Of a stretch of 64,000 bases of DNA, positions 1 to 13,900 are shown in pieces. This stretch comes from Cylicocyclus nassatus (lineage: Eukaryota; Nematoda; Chromadorea; Rhabditida; Strongylidae), in contig CATQJL010000223.1 of the NCBI GenBank assembly GCA_958299035.1, positions 49,334,302 to 49,398,301 on the forward strand, written 5' to 3'. A program made the position numbers and the translations under genes. The notes under the pieces are model-generated. The model did no database searches. It was not told the origin of the DNA and worked only from the letters and a program-made list of their open reading frames with translations. Position 1 is the first letter of the stretch; every line of letters begins with the position of its first letter.

Positions 1-99
1 TGACTGACGGCGCTGGCACGGCGCTATACGCCGCTGGCACACAAGCAACTCTTCACGGCGCGTGAAGGCAGTTGGATAAACATGGCGGTACCCATAGCA

Positions 100-272
100 A
101 GATTCAACTCAGTTTAGGCGAAAATTGGACTGGCGGGACCGCCTCGCAGCGATTCGTGCCACTTTTCAGTCTGCTTCTCCTCATCCTAATCTATCTCGCT
201 GAGACTGTGGTGGTGCGGACGCGCTGCTCCACTTGGAATGTTTCGCCTACTCCGGGTTGAAAAAGACTGTAA
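100..272. repeat. Dispersed repeat, inverted partner at 42352-42510
   Basis: This stretch is recognisably the reverse complement of 42352-42510: both share the segment ending in the CGGGTTGAAAAAGACTGT-type end and the block reading ACGCGCTGCTCCACTTG. Identity is high but not perfect. It contains short open frames with no recognisable product, so I read it as an interspersed repeat and not a gene. The first 100 bases of the window hold a GC-rich stretch with GCGCTGGCAC-like words and nothing else I can name. Confidence 0.6.
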
Positions 273-556
273 AGTTGTAGCAAAGATTAATACGATTCGT
301 TACCGATCTTGACTACAGCGAGGTATATATACCGAAGAAGTTGTACAAAATGCCAAGATTTATGGTAAATTGAGTCATTTGACCTTGTGCAAGCTGTGGA
401 GCATTTCTTCACTTCGCAGCTTATTCACTAAAAATTGACGCACTATCCATTCAGCAAGGTTTGCCAGGAGTAGTGATCTTGACTGTGAATTCGCGGTCCT
501 GATAAGAGTTCCTATTACTGTATTGCATAACACCACTGATCTCTCGGGGAACCAAA

Positions 557-3500
557 ATGCTACGATGGTCCGTTGGAGTGTTTCAAGAAGGTACGATGTG
601 GAAGCCGCTGAACCAGGAGGAAGAGGTAAGATTTTTCAATGTTGTCAGCCCCACTGCTTTTTTACCTGTTCAAGGCATTCCATGGTTCAACTATCGTTCC
701 AGAAATGCATAGTAGGCGTAATTGCACCCGTTTTAAGTCATTGAATGTTTCCTTTTTTTTCTGATCGGAATCTGTAATAGACCTCAAGAGAAGACGACAC
801 CGACAGCGCCTTGGTGAATATAAAATTTATTCAGTACTTTTCGCAACTACCAGAAAACTATCGTTAAAAAAAACTGTTTCCTATTTTGTGACCTTCCTTA
901 GCTTGAGACTCGAGCTGTGCTGCCTTGAGGTTTGTTGGTGCTGCCATAAACAAAAAGTTTTCAAATGCGAGAATAAAAGACTAGTGCCTGTGGAGGCTGA
1001 TCATCGGTTTCACAGCTCTTACACCCATCTGGCAATGCCTTCGCTAATCCGCCTCCTCTCCTTTCAAGAGACAGTGATATGAAATGAACTGCATAATTTT
1101 AGATGCATCATCCATTGTTTGATCCTATATTGAAAAAAAGTCATAAGCATGCCAAAAAGAAAATTGCGAAGGTATGAGATTTTTTATTTGATTTTCAAGA
1201 TTACTTTCTTCTTCTCTTCAGATTATTGAAGCATTATTGACGTTATTGTCTTTCATCATCATCTGCTGTCCAAGAAAAAAAGATGCAGGAAATGGCAAAA
1301 GGTAAGATGTCGCAAACCACTGCTTCTCATATCTACTTTTTTTTGAGGGCCACGGCGATTTTTTATTTTTGAATTTTGTTAGGCGCCATACACGCCATTT
1401 GATCCACTTGATCCGCTTCATCCACTTCGCTGTGGTCAGATCAGAAAATGACCAATGGCGCAGAGGATGAAGTAATCAAGCGGTGCTTTGCTATTGGTCA
1501 TTACACTGATGTGACCACTAGCGAAGTGGATGAAGTGGATCAAGTGGATTAAAGGCACCATCCACCCAGATTTTCGTCTTCCACGTTTAGTCGTTTCAGG
1601 GACTTCTCATGTCCCTGATTCCGAATATGAAGTCGAGAATGCGCGAAAACCCCGATAATCCCTGTTCCGGAGAACACAGAGGCTGGCTTTCCGTAACGGT
1701 GATGATGGGCGCGCACAAATGGGCGGGCATGGATGGAGAAGGGTGGGCATGGATGGGGGTCTTCGTGCATCTTCGCTATTCCGAAGTGATTTTCTCGTCT
1801 CCGAAGCGACATTTTGCGCCGCGACTTGGGCATTGGATTGATAGAGGACCCTACTATTATATGCTGCCAAAACCCAACACCCTCAACTTAGGGTGAACGG
1901 TGCCTTTAAGTGAATGAAGTTTTGGCGCGTGCCTATGAATACGTGGACTTGCTAGTGACTTGTGCACAGAGAGTGGCCAAAAAGCGCACTTGATCATATA
2001 CAGTCTGTTCCCTCGGGATCAGGCCGAACCGTTGACGTAAATTACGCGCTCCAGTGCTAAGGGTTTGCACTGCATATGCGCGCTGTCGAGCCATTAGACG
2101 GTAAGAGAAACGAAAGAGCGCTCGATCAGAGAGACGCCGATAAGTCCGCAGTCTTTGTATGCTATGCATCGCCTTTACGTTTGCGAACGCCTCGCTTTCA
2201 AGGGTAGCCGCCATCGTCTGGGACTAGCCTTTATCTTGGTCTACTCAGTGCTAGTCTGTACAAAGTTTGAAGATTACTTATCTAGGAACTCTTTGATAAA
2301 TGTTCCAGATTCGAGGAGTTACCCAACGAGATTATTCTCAAGATTCTTTCGTACTGTGACTTCACCACAAAGATGAATATGAGAGCTGTAAGCATTTCTG
2401 CTGATGACATTTGACTCTGTGATAGCAGGTGTTCAGATAAGCCGTAGATTTTATTCTTTGGTCGAAAAAGCTGCCTTCTCGTTGGTTCGTAGGAATCTCG
2501 TAGGTGGAGTCGAAATCTGGAAAGGAGAGAAGATAGAAAACACACTTGAAAGTGGCCAGTTTTTTCTAACATCCTTGAATATGGTCGCATATTATCGCTA
2601 TTTATCTTGTGAAGTACATGATTTAATTGGATTAACTCTATATCACCTCTTCAGTTCTTGCAGATGCCTCATCTTCGTATGGACGCTATCATGTAACACT
2701 TCGTCGCCCGCTCAAGCGTGCTCATCTCAAGATGCCTTCAGACCGGCTTACCAACATCATGAGGTTGTTCCATCAGTTTTGTGAAGTTTTTTAGTCATGG
2801 TTTGAGCACCGAAATAACCTCGAATGACACATTCAAGTGCATTGTTGATCAGTTGATCATAGGTATTGCAGACATGTCTCCGTATGCCATTCCCTGAAGT
2901 TGTGCGGGCTCCCGCTGGATGAAGTAATGGCTGCGGATATACTGGATGCTTCATTCAGAACGGTGAATGATGTTATAATTGACCGGGTTCATGCGGTGAC
3001 AGCTGAGACCCTCAAAAGGCTCGTTCGTAAAGTGAGTCATTTTGATTGTCATACTGCATTTGTTTTGGAATCCTAAAGTGAAGCTATCAGATTTATCTCA
3101 CCTAGCAATGATCTCTCAGAACCTTATTCATCTGGCAATACTTCCCGCTATCGGAAAACGGCATAGTGGAATAAAAAGTGACAATTAAAACAAACAATCT
3201 GCCGATATAGAATTCAACAGAACACATTGTAAAAAATTGTTAAAAGATTAGTTGTAGAAGGCGTTCGTCATGTTGTTCATCAGCGCTGCATAAAATTCGG
3301 GACGACTAGAAATTAAAAAAAAAACTTGGGAATGGAAATAGTACTAAATGCATTTTTTATACATTCATCACCTAATTAGGGTTTTTTGTAGACACATCCT
3401 TCTAAGAGTCTTATCTTCTGCAATCACAGCACTTTGCAAGCGTCAGAGGCAATAGTACCAGATTTACTCCTTGCCTGCTCGGCCAGTAATATAGCTATCG

Positions 3501-4605
3501 AACCAAGTGTGACTTTGGTGAGCCTGTGACCTCATCCTTTAGAGATATTGAAGCTCAGTGTACCAGCTTCATCGCAAGTTCGACGACGCTGCGCTAGTTC
3601 GTCTCGTTATCTCGGATCTGGCAATTCAACGGGCCATCCGTCTGCCGCTATGTGCCATCACTCACAATGGCATCAACAAGGCAGCACAGGTACCATTCCT
3701 AGTCCTCTTTACCAGCATTTTAAAATTGTGGCGCTTTTGCATTTTTGAGCCATGACGAATTTTATTCGAAGATGCTGTGCAGTCTGTAATAGTAGCGTAA
3801 CGATATTGTTTTTCTCTGTTATCTTACTCTCACCACACAAAGACTCGGCAGAATTATAAATGCGGCTGCTGGCTGACTTCTTGATACTTGTTGTCAATGT
3901 CAGTATTCTTGAAAGAATCCACGGGTTCACCTAATTTACTGAGTCCCTTCGTCCTCAGGCGTTCTATAAGCGGTGCTGTGAGGTAATGGCTGAACTCACC
4001 TCGGAAATGCGTGCACCTCAGTGGAAAGTAAGTTGGCGTGCTATTTTGAATAAGCGAGGTAAGTTACAAGATTTTTGCGGTTTTAATTCACAAGGATCGG
4101 TAGTATCGGTAGTACCTTTATAAGTTGTAAGTTGTGTAATGTATGGATATTTTTGCCAGCTTTCCATGTTAATGGCTTGAGATCCTCTAAAAAAATTTCG
4201 TTTTTGTGGAGTTGCGATGGCGAGATTATCATGCATATGTAGCTCACACAATCAAGTTTGTCGTCGATGTTGATTGTATGTAGCACACAATCTATATGGG
4301 AATATTGATGTTATTCACTTTTATTTTTCCCATGTTGGATTATTTTGCAACTTTGTAGATCTCGGTCTCGTTCCCGTCATCTTTGCTGATTGATCGAAGC
4401 TTGATAGAAATTCCTATAGAAATGCAAGGATTATGCACCGTTTGGGGTTATCTTCCTAGTTACAATGACAGCTTTACCGTAGAGGTTAGTTCATGTTTGA
4501 GAGTTTCAGTAATACTGTTGGCAATAACGTATTGTGCAATCATCACTATAATTGCAGGTGCGCGTTGGAGGGATGAATCTTCGGATTATTGTGGAGCCAG
4601 CATAA
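557..4605 (+). CDS. Multi-exon F-box protein (start and some middle exons unresolved)
   Basis: F-box proteins bind Skp1 and bring substrates to SCF ubiquitin ligases; nematodes carry many. The F-box is split over two exons: about 2309-2387, encoding LPNEIILKILSYCDF, and from 2437, encoding ISRRFYSLVEKAAF, joined in phase across a 49-nt intron. Later exons with good splice signals are about 2666-2765, one ending at 3031 (encodes AADILDASFRTVNDVIIDRV), about 3430-3516, 3559-3689, 3959-4027, 4359-4484 and 4558-4605, ending in TAA. The last four are mutually in phase (the first enters with 2 nt). A possible first exon is 557-625 (ATG at 557, donor gtaaga), but its phase does not join the F-box exon simply. 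Junctions between 2600 and 3560 are not settled, so two adjacent genes cannot be excluded. The C-terminal half resembles nothing I recognise. The F-box call is fairly firm; the gene limits are not. Confidence 0.5.
1397..1551. repeat. Short foldback (MITE-like hairpin)
   Basis: The left arm (about 1397-1460: ATCCACTTGATCCGCTTC and onward, then TGACCAATGGCG) is the imperfect reverse complement of the right arm (about 1484-1551, ending GAAGTGGATCAAGTGGAT). The arms nearly meet, so the transcript would form a long hairpin. It lies in the first intron or upstream region of the F-box gene. No coding content. Confidence 0.65.
1960..2085. repeat. Dispersed repeat, inverted partner at 40312-40420
   Basis: The segment with CAGGCCGAACCGTTGACGTA matches the reverse complement of 40312-40420 (TACGCCAACGGTTCGGCCTG) and the match continues on both sides, including a shared GCATATGC word and an ACAGACTGTAT word. 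This is an interspersed repeat of unknown class. Confidence 0.6.
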
Positions 4606-4949
4606 GTTGCGAAAAATTGCAAAGAATATTTTGCACTGTTTCATCTTGCTCCATTAATCTTCATTACTACACTGCGGAAGTATGTTCATATCTTTTGTCC
4701 AAGATTCTATACTGTGATTCGGGAGTTCCTGATCTGTGATCTATCTACGAGGTACCGTGGCAGGACTATACCTGTTACAGTTTGTTTTATGCTCAGTACT
4801 CACCCTGCACCCATGTATGAATACATCTCATTCATAAAGATTATATCTACAAAATTTGTAATCCTGTTTGTACTTTACAGTTCTGATCTCTATATTTTAG
4901 TGTTTATCGAAGAACCGTCTCAAAAAGAAGAGCTTATGCTATATTCAAT

Positions 4950-7900
4950 CTATACTGCAGTATTATAAGCAAAGGCTGGGCTCAGGCCAGCGTTTCTATC
5001 CATGTTTCTGTCGCTTTTTTCCTCGTTATTTGACGCAGGTAGAAAAGATGCAGCCTGAAAAATAATGGATGGTTGCCGTTGATAAACTTGCCAAGTTTTG
5101 TTTCGTACCTGCTGTCTCCTTAGCGCTTCATGGGACTGCGAACCTGGCTGGGCTACTGCTCCTCCTTGTAGAGATAATCTCAATTGTGATGACAAAGCAG
5201 ACTTCAAGTTTTTCTGAAATTTATTGTTTAGTTGATTTTAAATTTAATTCAAATTAATCTCAAACTCTTACCGCGAAGTTTCCTACGAGTGAATTTGGAT
5301 TTGCTTTTCTTGCCTCTATCCTTGATCTATATAGAAATTCACCGAGAGCTGCTATCATCGAAGCAATCATACCTCCCATTAGAATATAGAATATACCAGC
5401 TACTTTTGACAAATTGAGAGAGGCTGAAGAGCCATCCTGTAAAAGGGTTGAAAAGAAGTCGTTATTTGCAAGCGTTTTGAGATAGCAATGGATGTGAACA
5501 TGCGGGCCAAGAGCAGAAAAGGTGTGGTTGAGTTTGGTACCTAGGAAATCGAATAACTAAATTTACCACTGTAATGCCTTGGTCGCACTGGCCTCGGTCG
5601 TACCACCATTTATTTTCAAGTTTCTTCAATTCTCCCCTTTCTTGTAAAGCTAAAATGGCAAGGTTGATGTGGTCCTTCCAGTCTGAACCGAACGGTGTAG
5701 CCACTCCATAGCCAATACTGTTAAGGTTCGCTCCTGCAAAATTATCCTTCGGAATCAATTCGTTTTGAAGTTTGGGACCTACCAACTTTCATCGTGTCAC
5801 ATGGTTTACGAGTATTCTCGTATTCATTTGCAGTTGCTTCCAGTAGGAACGCGTATCTACCCTTGTGGCTTCGTACTCGTTCTATGCCTTCGGCATAACT
5901 GGACACAAACACTGATGGCACTTGCGATTCCATATAGCGCCACATTCGTTGGTAGATTTGTACTGATGAGTACTGCAAGAATTTTTTTTTGCATTGTTTT
6001 CGCAGATGCGAGTGGGTTTGACGCAACTTGTGATAATGAGAAGCTAATTGTGACCTATCTATCTATCTAATATATAAAGAAGCGTAAGCGCAATTCAAAA
6101 ATCTGCAAATAGCGGGAAACCGCATGGCGGCCCGGAGCGAACGCTCTGCCAAATAGCACCTTTAGATTGCTAGTTTACTAGTCTTTAATAACGAATAAAT
6201 TAGACATAAATGTGGACAGAATAATGGAAAAATTTCTAAATGACATAAAGAAACATCAATTCCACAGGGAGCAAAGATTTTAGTATTTTATACCATCTTC
6301 AGGTTTCATTGATTGCGTCCCATCCTCTACATACCTCGAAAATGGCTACATGCGGTCAAATGATGGAACTGAGTTGTTCTTTACTGCGATTACTCTTCAA
6401 AATTTTACGATTTAAATAATTGTATTTTTTTTGCTTGTGGGATTGGCTGCGGCCTTTGTTTGTTCACGATTTCATGAGTTATGAGCAGGGTCAAGCAAGG
6501 GGTGTGACACACGATCGCTGGTTACGACCCCCCCCCCCCCTGATTGCTGTCTTAATAAGACCCCCCCCCTGAACTATACACTTAAGATAGCATTACGTGA
6601 AGGTCTGTCAAACATAATGGGCAACATATCCATATTGAGCATGTCAATTAACCCCTGTAGACAAAGTTTGAGCAAATTCTGAAGATTCAAGACACTAGGC
6701 TACTTAAGTGAAATGGTCATTTTCCAACATGATTAACTTTGCTTCAAGGGTGAATTTTCTATCCGTTTTTGCACTCAAAACAGAGCACTACTCCTTCTTT
6801 GTCCATCTCAGAAATCCCGCTTCAGAAGACCTCCAAACTGTGGAATTAGAAGCCAACCAAAATCTCATTTTTCCCAATTTTCGTCTTGAATCTTCAGAAT
6901 TCGCTCACACTTTGTCTACAGGGGTTATTTGACATGCTAATTATGGACAGGATACCAATATCATGTTATCACTATTATCAGATTACCCAACTACGACCCC
7001 CTCCCCTTTTGACTCCTCAATACGACCCCCCAGGTGCGGCGTGCCGCACCCCACGCTTGACCCTGGTTATGAGCCCAGAAAATTGGAATTCATCCCAGAT
7101 GTTTTAACAGGCGTGCTAAACCTTGCCCCTTTATCTGGTAAACTTTGTCATATCCACCTCTTCTCGAAAAATACTTCTGGGATTCATTCAACAGAGAATA
7201 ATTTTTCTATGTAATAAGACTAATGAATTTTCTCAAGTTTTGAAGAGCTGTCAGGTTGGTGAAGAAGATTACGTTACATTTTGGCGGTTGTTGAAGAACT
7301 TATAAAAACTTACTAAATTAGTGTTTGACATCTATACTGAGATTTGCTTCATCAAACTGAACATTTCAAGCACACCATCACTTTGATTCAGGGTTTTTGG
7401 TTACAAACCGTAACTGAACGCTTGATTCTCAGATCCCATTCGTGTTGTGACAGAGAATAATGATGATTTTTGTTGGGACTATTTGCAGTGCCTACAAATC
7501 AAATTTGCGCGTGGAAATCCTTGTGAATAAAAATACAAAGAGTCCTAAACTGCAGAGCTTAATTTTAAATGTTGTTTATCCAGAAGGCAAAAGTTGTTTA
7601 TCCGAGTGTGCCTCCCTCCTATTAAGTTCACTGGAGTCTGTAAATACATAACACAGGAAATATGTAAAAGGTATTTTTTGGTTTTTCTCCACCATATCAG
7701 TCTCTTGGTAGAATAGCGATTAGAAAAATAATGATATGCGGTCAGGGGCATAATATTGCTTATTTGATTGAATGTTTGTTCTTTGCAGAGACTACGTGAA
7801 TCAATGGAAATTCTTGGAAGCACATGTTAAATAAATTTTCAGAGTCCGCAATCTGAACTTGCTCTTGTTGTCAATTCTTCGTAGACTCGAAGATATTTTC

Positions 7901-10900
7901 TAAAATTATACCTTGAAGAATGAAGCAGTGGATCCACCACCTTGAATTCCATATTTGATTTTTGTCTGTTTTGCGAGGTCTTCCACACTTTCGATAGGAG
8001 CCTGCATCTTTTCCAAGGTCAAGAATGCAGCCAAGTTAGCAGTGTACGAAGAGACAATGATCATAGTGAAGAACCACCAAGCAGAAGAGGCTATCCGACC
8101 GGATATGGACCTAAATTGGTGAAGGAAATCTACTCATCTAAGAACGTTGAATTTAGTGGGATGAAAAATTTACTCGGAACAAGCCCTTGGACATATAGAA
8201 GCTGAAAGAAGAATTCACCTTGGTAAGATATCAGTTCCTTGCTGCATAAAAGCAGCCAATGTGAACCATAGACAATTATAAACAGAAAAATCATTAGAAA
8301 TAGTGAATCCACCCCTCGCAGTTTCTTCCACTCTCCATTCATATGGGGAGAATCTTGAGACCAAGAATATCACGACGGAAACCTTCAAAATATGCTTTGC
8401 ACAAGAAGAGTATAACCGTAATTCTTACCCCTATATATGCAAAAATAATATACATCCAGATCTCTGTGCTTAGGGGTTGCATGAAAGAAAAGACTGAGAA
8501 TTCTTGCTTGTCCGGTTTTTTGATCATGATCGATATGCCGGTGGTCATAAATGGCTTGGAAAAGTCGACTACACGTTCACGTTCCTGAAAAAAAAAATGC
8601 CTTCATTCCCAATTTCTTGAGTAATGAAATTTGATGAGTTCTCCCTGCCTGATTTATCGTGAGCGATGCGACAGCAACATCGGCCTTGCCATTCAGCAGA
8701 TCTCCCATCATTCCATCCCAACTTCCATCTGGCAGTTTCGAACCCGTCTTTTCTCCCAAATACACTTCAAAATTGAACCCGTCGATTCGGTCGGCTAGCA
8801 GTTTCAACAGATCCATGCAGTATCCCTCGTATTTATTATTGCCTTCACATTCAGTACGATTGTTTGGCTCCATACATTCACGTTTGGTCATCACGAATGG
8901 AGCTACCTGAAACATCAGACCCACAAGTTTATAGGCACTTGTCGCTATGTTTGCAACTTATAGCAATCAATTTTTCAGCATTCTGTAGCCGAACTATTTA
9001 TACTATTAGAACCGACTGAGAAGTTAGAGTAGTGGTGTAATCAAAACATTACTTCAGAACGACGTACCCAAACTGTGACTACCCTCACAACGTTTCTGTT
9101 GCGATTTTCCACTGTCTTTCGTGTATGCTGTGCGACTGTTCTATCAGCAAAGAATCCAGCTCCTTGTCTCCATGCCAATACCTGAAAAACAAAAACATCT
9201 ATTAGGTTGTCCCAAAAGTAAACTCCTGAATAAATCGAGTCGTTTTCGCTTTCCCAGCAGGCTTATGGTATCCTTCGACAGAGCGAAGTGAGCTCCACAG
9301 AATGACTGCCAAAAATCCGCCTAAGTCGTGATCCATAAAGTTTGAAACTCAAATCGAAAAACATTTTACCACCTAAAAACTGTTTTTTGCGAGAGAAAAA
9401 TCCAGCGAACCTCCAGCTTGGTTTTTTTACTGTAGACCCAAGTATGTAGTACTCAAATGTGTCTTTATTGGATTTTTTCCGCGCATAGAAAGCGAGAAAA
9501 AAGTCAGATTGGCAATTTGCCCCGTGCCCGTCCCACGTATGTCAGTATACCGCGGGCCTAAGTACGTATAAACTCAAAATTTCACAAAATGTTAGCTCTC
9601 TATGCGTCCGGTATTCAAGAAATATCAAGTTTAACATGGAAACCCTCCAAAAGTGACATTTTGCATTTTCGGGCTATCCAAATTGCCCAATAAACCCCGA
9701 AAAAAATCCAAATATATTTTTGGGTACTACTATATGTCTACTGTAAAATGACCAAGTTGGAAGTCGGTAGGAATTTTCTATATGGAAATTTGATTTTTGG
9801 GGTAGCCGGAAAATCTTGATTTTTGGCTTCAACTTTTACCTTGATTACGACATACATGGGCGGATCTTTGGCGGTCACTTTGTAGAGCCTCTTCGCTCCA
9901 TCAAATGACACCCTAAGCCTACTAGCAAAACGAAAACAGTTTGATTCAGAAAAAGAGTTTACTTTTGGGACACCCGATATTTTAGCTTGAAATTTTAGTG
10001 ACACGCTAGAGGTGGCAAGTTTTGAGGAGCTTAGCCAGATAAAGTATATTTCTTCTTGGAAAAGTTTTAGGTGAATCTTGTATGAAAAGTTTTGGTTTGA
10101 AGACTCTGAGTAGTAGTTGAATCTCATTTTCTTTTTTATTTGACAATGCTTAGCATAAGAGCTATTTTTAAGGGTTCTGGTGCTCGGACCAGGAACGAAT
10201 TGAATTAAAAGTTCGTATTGGTGGTGTAATAAGCACAATAAGATAAACCTCTTTGCTATTAAATGTAGCCTTCGTGTTCGAAACCAAGTCGATTACAGAA
10301 ACATCATAGTTCTTGCGATGACCGAAGCGGTCGAACTCGATGTTGCCCGTTAGAGTTCCGTCCTTAGCGTCTATTTTTAGCTGAAATGAGTTTCGTTGCA
10401 GCCAAGTAAGTCAGGGTCAATGGAAAAAGACATACTCCTCGCAATGCTTTAGCCACTGTTTTACCGTGTTCGAATGATGCGAATGGTCGTGATGGATGTG
10501 TTCGATCCGCAAGTGGATCGCAAAATATGCCTGAAAAGAAAGTTGACTGATATTTGAGCAATAGCAAAAAATGTTTAGGAAGCTCTAGGTTGAATTGGAT
10601 CTGATGCTCTACATCTTGCTGACTCAGTACTAATCGAGAATTTTCTTCTGGGGTCTACGCAATGCGTCTATGCTTTTCTAACCAGGAAAAAAGCACCGGT
10701 GCTTCAAAAAATATTTGGCGTTTTTTTTTTGAAGAAGCTGATTTAATTCTTAGCCTACCATCTTGTTCTTGTAACTACTCAGAGTGAAAAGGGCGAAGGC
10801 TGTACATTGTTGAAGAACGTCTCCAAAAAGGTGCAACTCTGTTTTGAAAAACATCTATTGGAAGCGTCGGATTTCCTTTCCGAGGTAGCAGATGTGATTA

Positions 10901-13900
10901 GATTACTCATGCTAATTTGTGATACACCGCAGGAGTAATGAAAGAAAAGGAAACCTATTGATTTTTGTTTGATTCATTTTTGAATCATTTGCATTTACCT
11001 GGATATCCTCTATTGAAGAATCGACCATGTCGGAAGGTGCCATGAAAGAGCGAGTCATTGGAAGCAAGGCACTTTGCAAACCCGGTCCATGCCACCAGCA
11101 TAGCATCATGCGAAAGTGCAGCTCGACTCTACAAGATTCTAATCGACTGAAGTGAGCCAGATTCCAGTTATACGCTAAACAAAACCCCACATCAATGTCC
11201 CCGTAAAGATTGACAAAGGTGTCGTCCAGCTTCTTCAAATGTTTTTTGAGATTCCAATACGCTCTGCTCTCTTTGCTGATCAACTGGAAACCGCTGATAT
11301 TGATGTTCCCGTTTTGGAACATTTCCACATCGTAGGGTAGGAAGTCCTGAAGTTGAGCTAGGTAACAGCCTGATTTCAACAAAGAAAAGGTTCTTACAAA
11401 ATTGGCCACAACATAATGGTAGTTGGCTTGGCTGAACTGCGCTGTTCTTACAGCAGCTAAGAATTTTTGCTGTCGTGAAGGAGATGTTGTATCGATAAGA
11501 ATTCTGCAAAATAGGTTCCGATTGAAAAAAAAATTGTTGAATGTGAGCAGGTGCTATTAAGTAATACTTATTCTATTTATCCGTGATATTTATTTTTTAT
11601 TTGGAAACCATTCCAGACTTTTCTATACTTCTTCTGCATTGAAAGCTAAGGACAACATTTACACCAAGTCTGATTCCGTTTTTTATGGACTTATTTTCTT
11701 GTTTTTTCCTTCTGGGGATGTGTACTTCCACTTCAAAAAAAAAACTCGTGTTTTTATTCAGAAGGTACTGACGCATTATTTCTATGAATATGCATTGACC
11801 ACTATGCGGCCAAAACTTATTATTCAAAGCAGATTTTGTGAAAGGTCATGATGTCTACCCTACGATAGCTTCACCATATCGAAGATTTTCGAGAGCTAAA
11901 AATATATGCTAATCGCAGCCGATTGATTATAGCTAAATCAAATCGAGCAGGGGAAATTGCAACAAAAAAAGTAAGTAAAAAAGTAAAATCAGCTTTCGTT
12001 CGGCTTACTATTTTTACGCCTTTGTTTGGATTCAATTTGTAGATAATAAGAAGGGATTTGAAATTAAGTTAGAGTTACAGTTATACATCAATTTATTCGT
12101 GGTTTACCTGTTGGTAAAATTAGAGCGCCCCAGATTGAATTGTCGCAAAAATTCGCTGAACTTCTCTGCATCCCTTGGTAGCTCAAGCAATTGAGCATTG
12201 GTGGACTGGTTCGATTTCCTATGTAAGTGGTGCCATAGCCAAGTTAGTGAAATTCCTGCTGAAGGAAATCGCACTAAATCTTCTTCGAATTACTTGGGAG
12301 GTGAACTTACAGAACTCTCCATCGGTCAACATGATGATCTCTCTCCATTGCTTGTGTATGATAAAATCAGCTAATATCTCCGCTGACGATGGACGGACAG
12401 ACACTTCGAAGCTAAACAGGTGGATCATTATAGTGAAGTAGTTGACTGTCAAAAATAATACCCATGCCGTGCTGACTGCGTTAGCGCGGAGGGAATGGCC
12501 ATGGAGCACGAAATGCGGAGGACGTGCGCTCTATGGTCATTTTTACGCGCAAGTGTTGTAGCCACCGCAGATGCACTACATTAACGGTTGCTCTACTGGA
12601 CTATATACTTATGTATTGATAGCCCAGGGAGGTTCTTGAACACTTTTGACTCACAAATTTGGTGGATCATGAGGATACGATGGCGATGTTAGTGAGATTA
12701 GAGGCATCTCTAGAGTGTCAGCCAAACCTCGCACAGCTTCATTGCCTCGGCCACCTTCAATGCTGATCAACGTCATCCCGCCTTCCTTCAGTTCTTGGCA
12801 TACTAAATAAATAGTACAATACGATTAAAAATGTTTGCTTAATATGCCAAAAACAATTTTTTTCTCAAATTTGTCTATTAAAGAGTTATGGTTCGCGGAC
12901 ATCCTCGCGATCTTATCACATCTTTAGCTCTACACTCCGATCCTAAGCCATTTATTTATTTCCTCATATATTTTCTCAAATCAAAAATTGAACGATGTGC
13001 CGCTATAGGAGCATGATTATAAACAGAAGAGGGCCTAGAAAAACAGAGTGGAAGTAAAAAGATGTAAAAGTGTAACTATCATCCCAACCGCCCTCAAAAA
13101 TGTTATGGATTTTAAAAAACAAGAATTCTCAAAAGAAGTTCTTGGAATTCATCGGCGAGTATTAGTTGATGAATGTATGTAAGGAAGGGTTAATAATTCA
13201 TGACATAACTCAGTACATGCATGAAGTCCTCCCTGTCTCTCTTTGCAAACCTTCTGTTTTCAGAGATTTGAAAACATCGTTTCAAGCCAGAATAATGGTA
13301 AGCGCACAAGGGAAGCTCTCGTGTACATTACTTCTTTTTCAGGCTCTTTTCCCCATTTTCTACTTGGTAAATTGATGATGGTCATAGTCGCTCCACTAAC
13401 GTCGAGATGTGCCTCCAGAGGGTCTTACTATCTGCTTGAATAGCGCTCATAAACAGGCAAAATGCGGTGAAACGGTTGAAACTATAGCATTGGTGAGCAA
13501 ATAATTAGAAGCGATTTTCGTTGTGGAATGAAATAGAGAAAATAAAAACAGCGATTAGCGCTTAGGAAAGAATGATGATTGCTTGCTATATGTGGAATTA
13601 CGTATCATTTGTTGAAGGCTTCTAGGTTTTCGGAAAGGAGACACGATACCTTGTGCTAAAGACGGTCCCATTATAAATCTACTCGTCGTGAGCCTAAGAA
13701 TTTACCTTAATTTTTATGGCTTTACAAAAATTTCGAAAAAAAGACGGCTGTCCAGAAGTTCTTCGAAGAAGGCGTATGACAGCATTTTCCATATTACGTA
13801 GGGTCTTTGAGCTATGCAAGACTCTCGAAAATTTTGTGACCTAAAATTCCTCCTTCCCTCCCCCGATCTCGCTAGTACGTGAAAAATTCAACGCGAAAAA

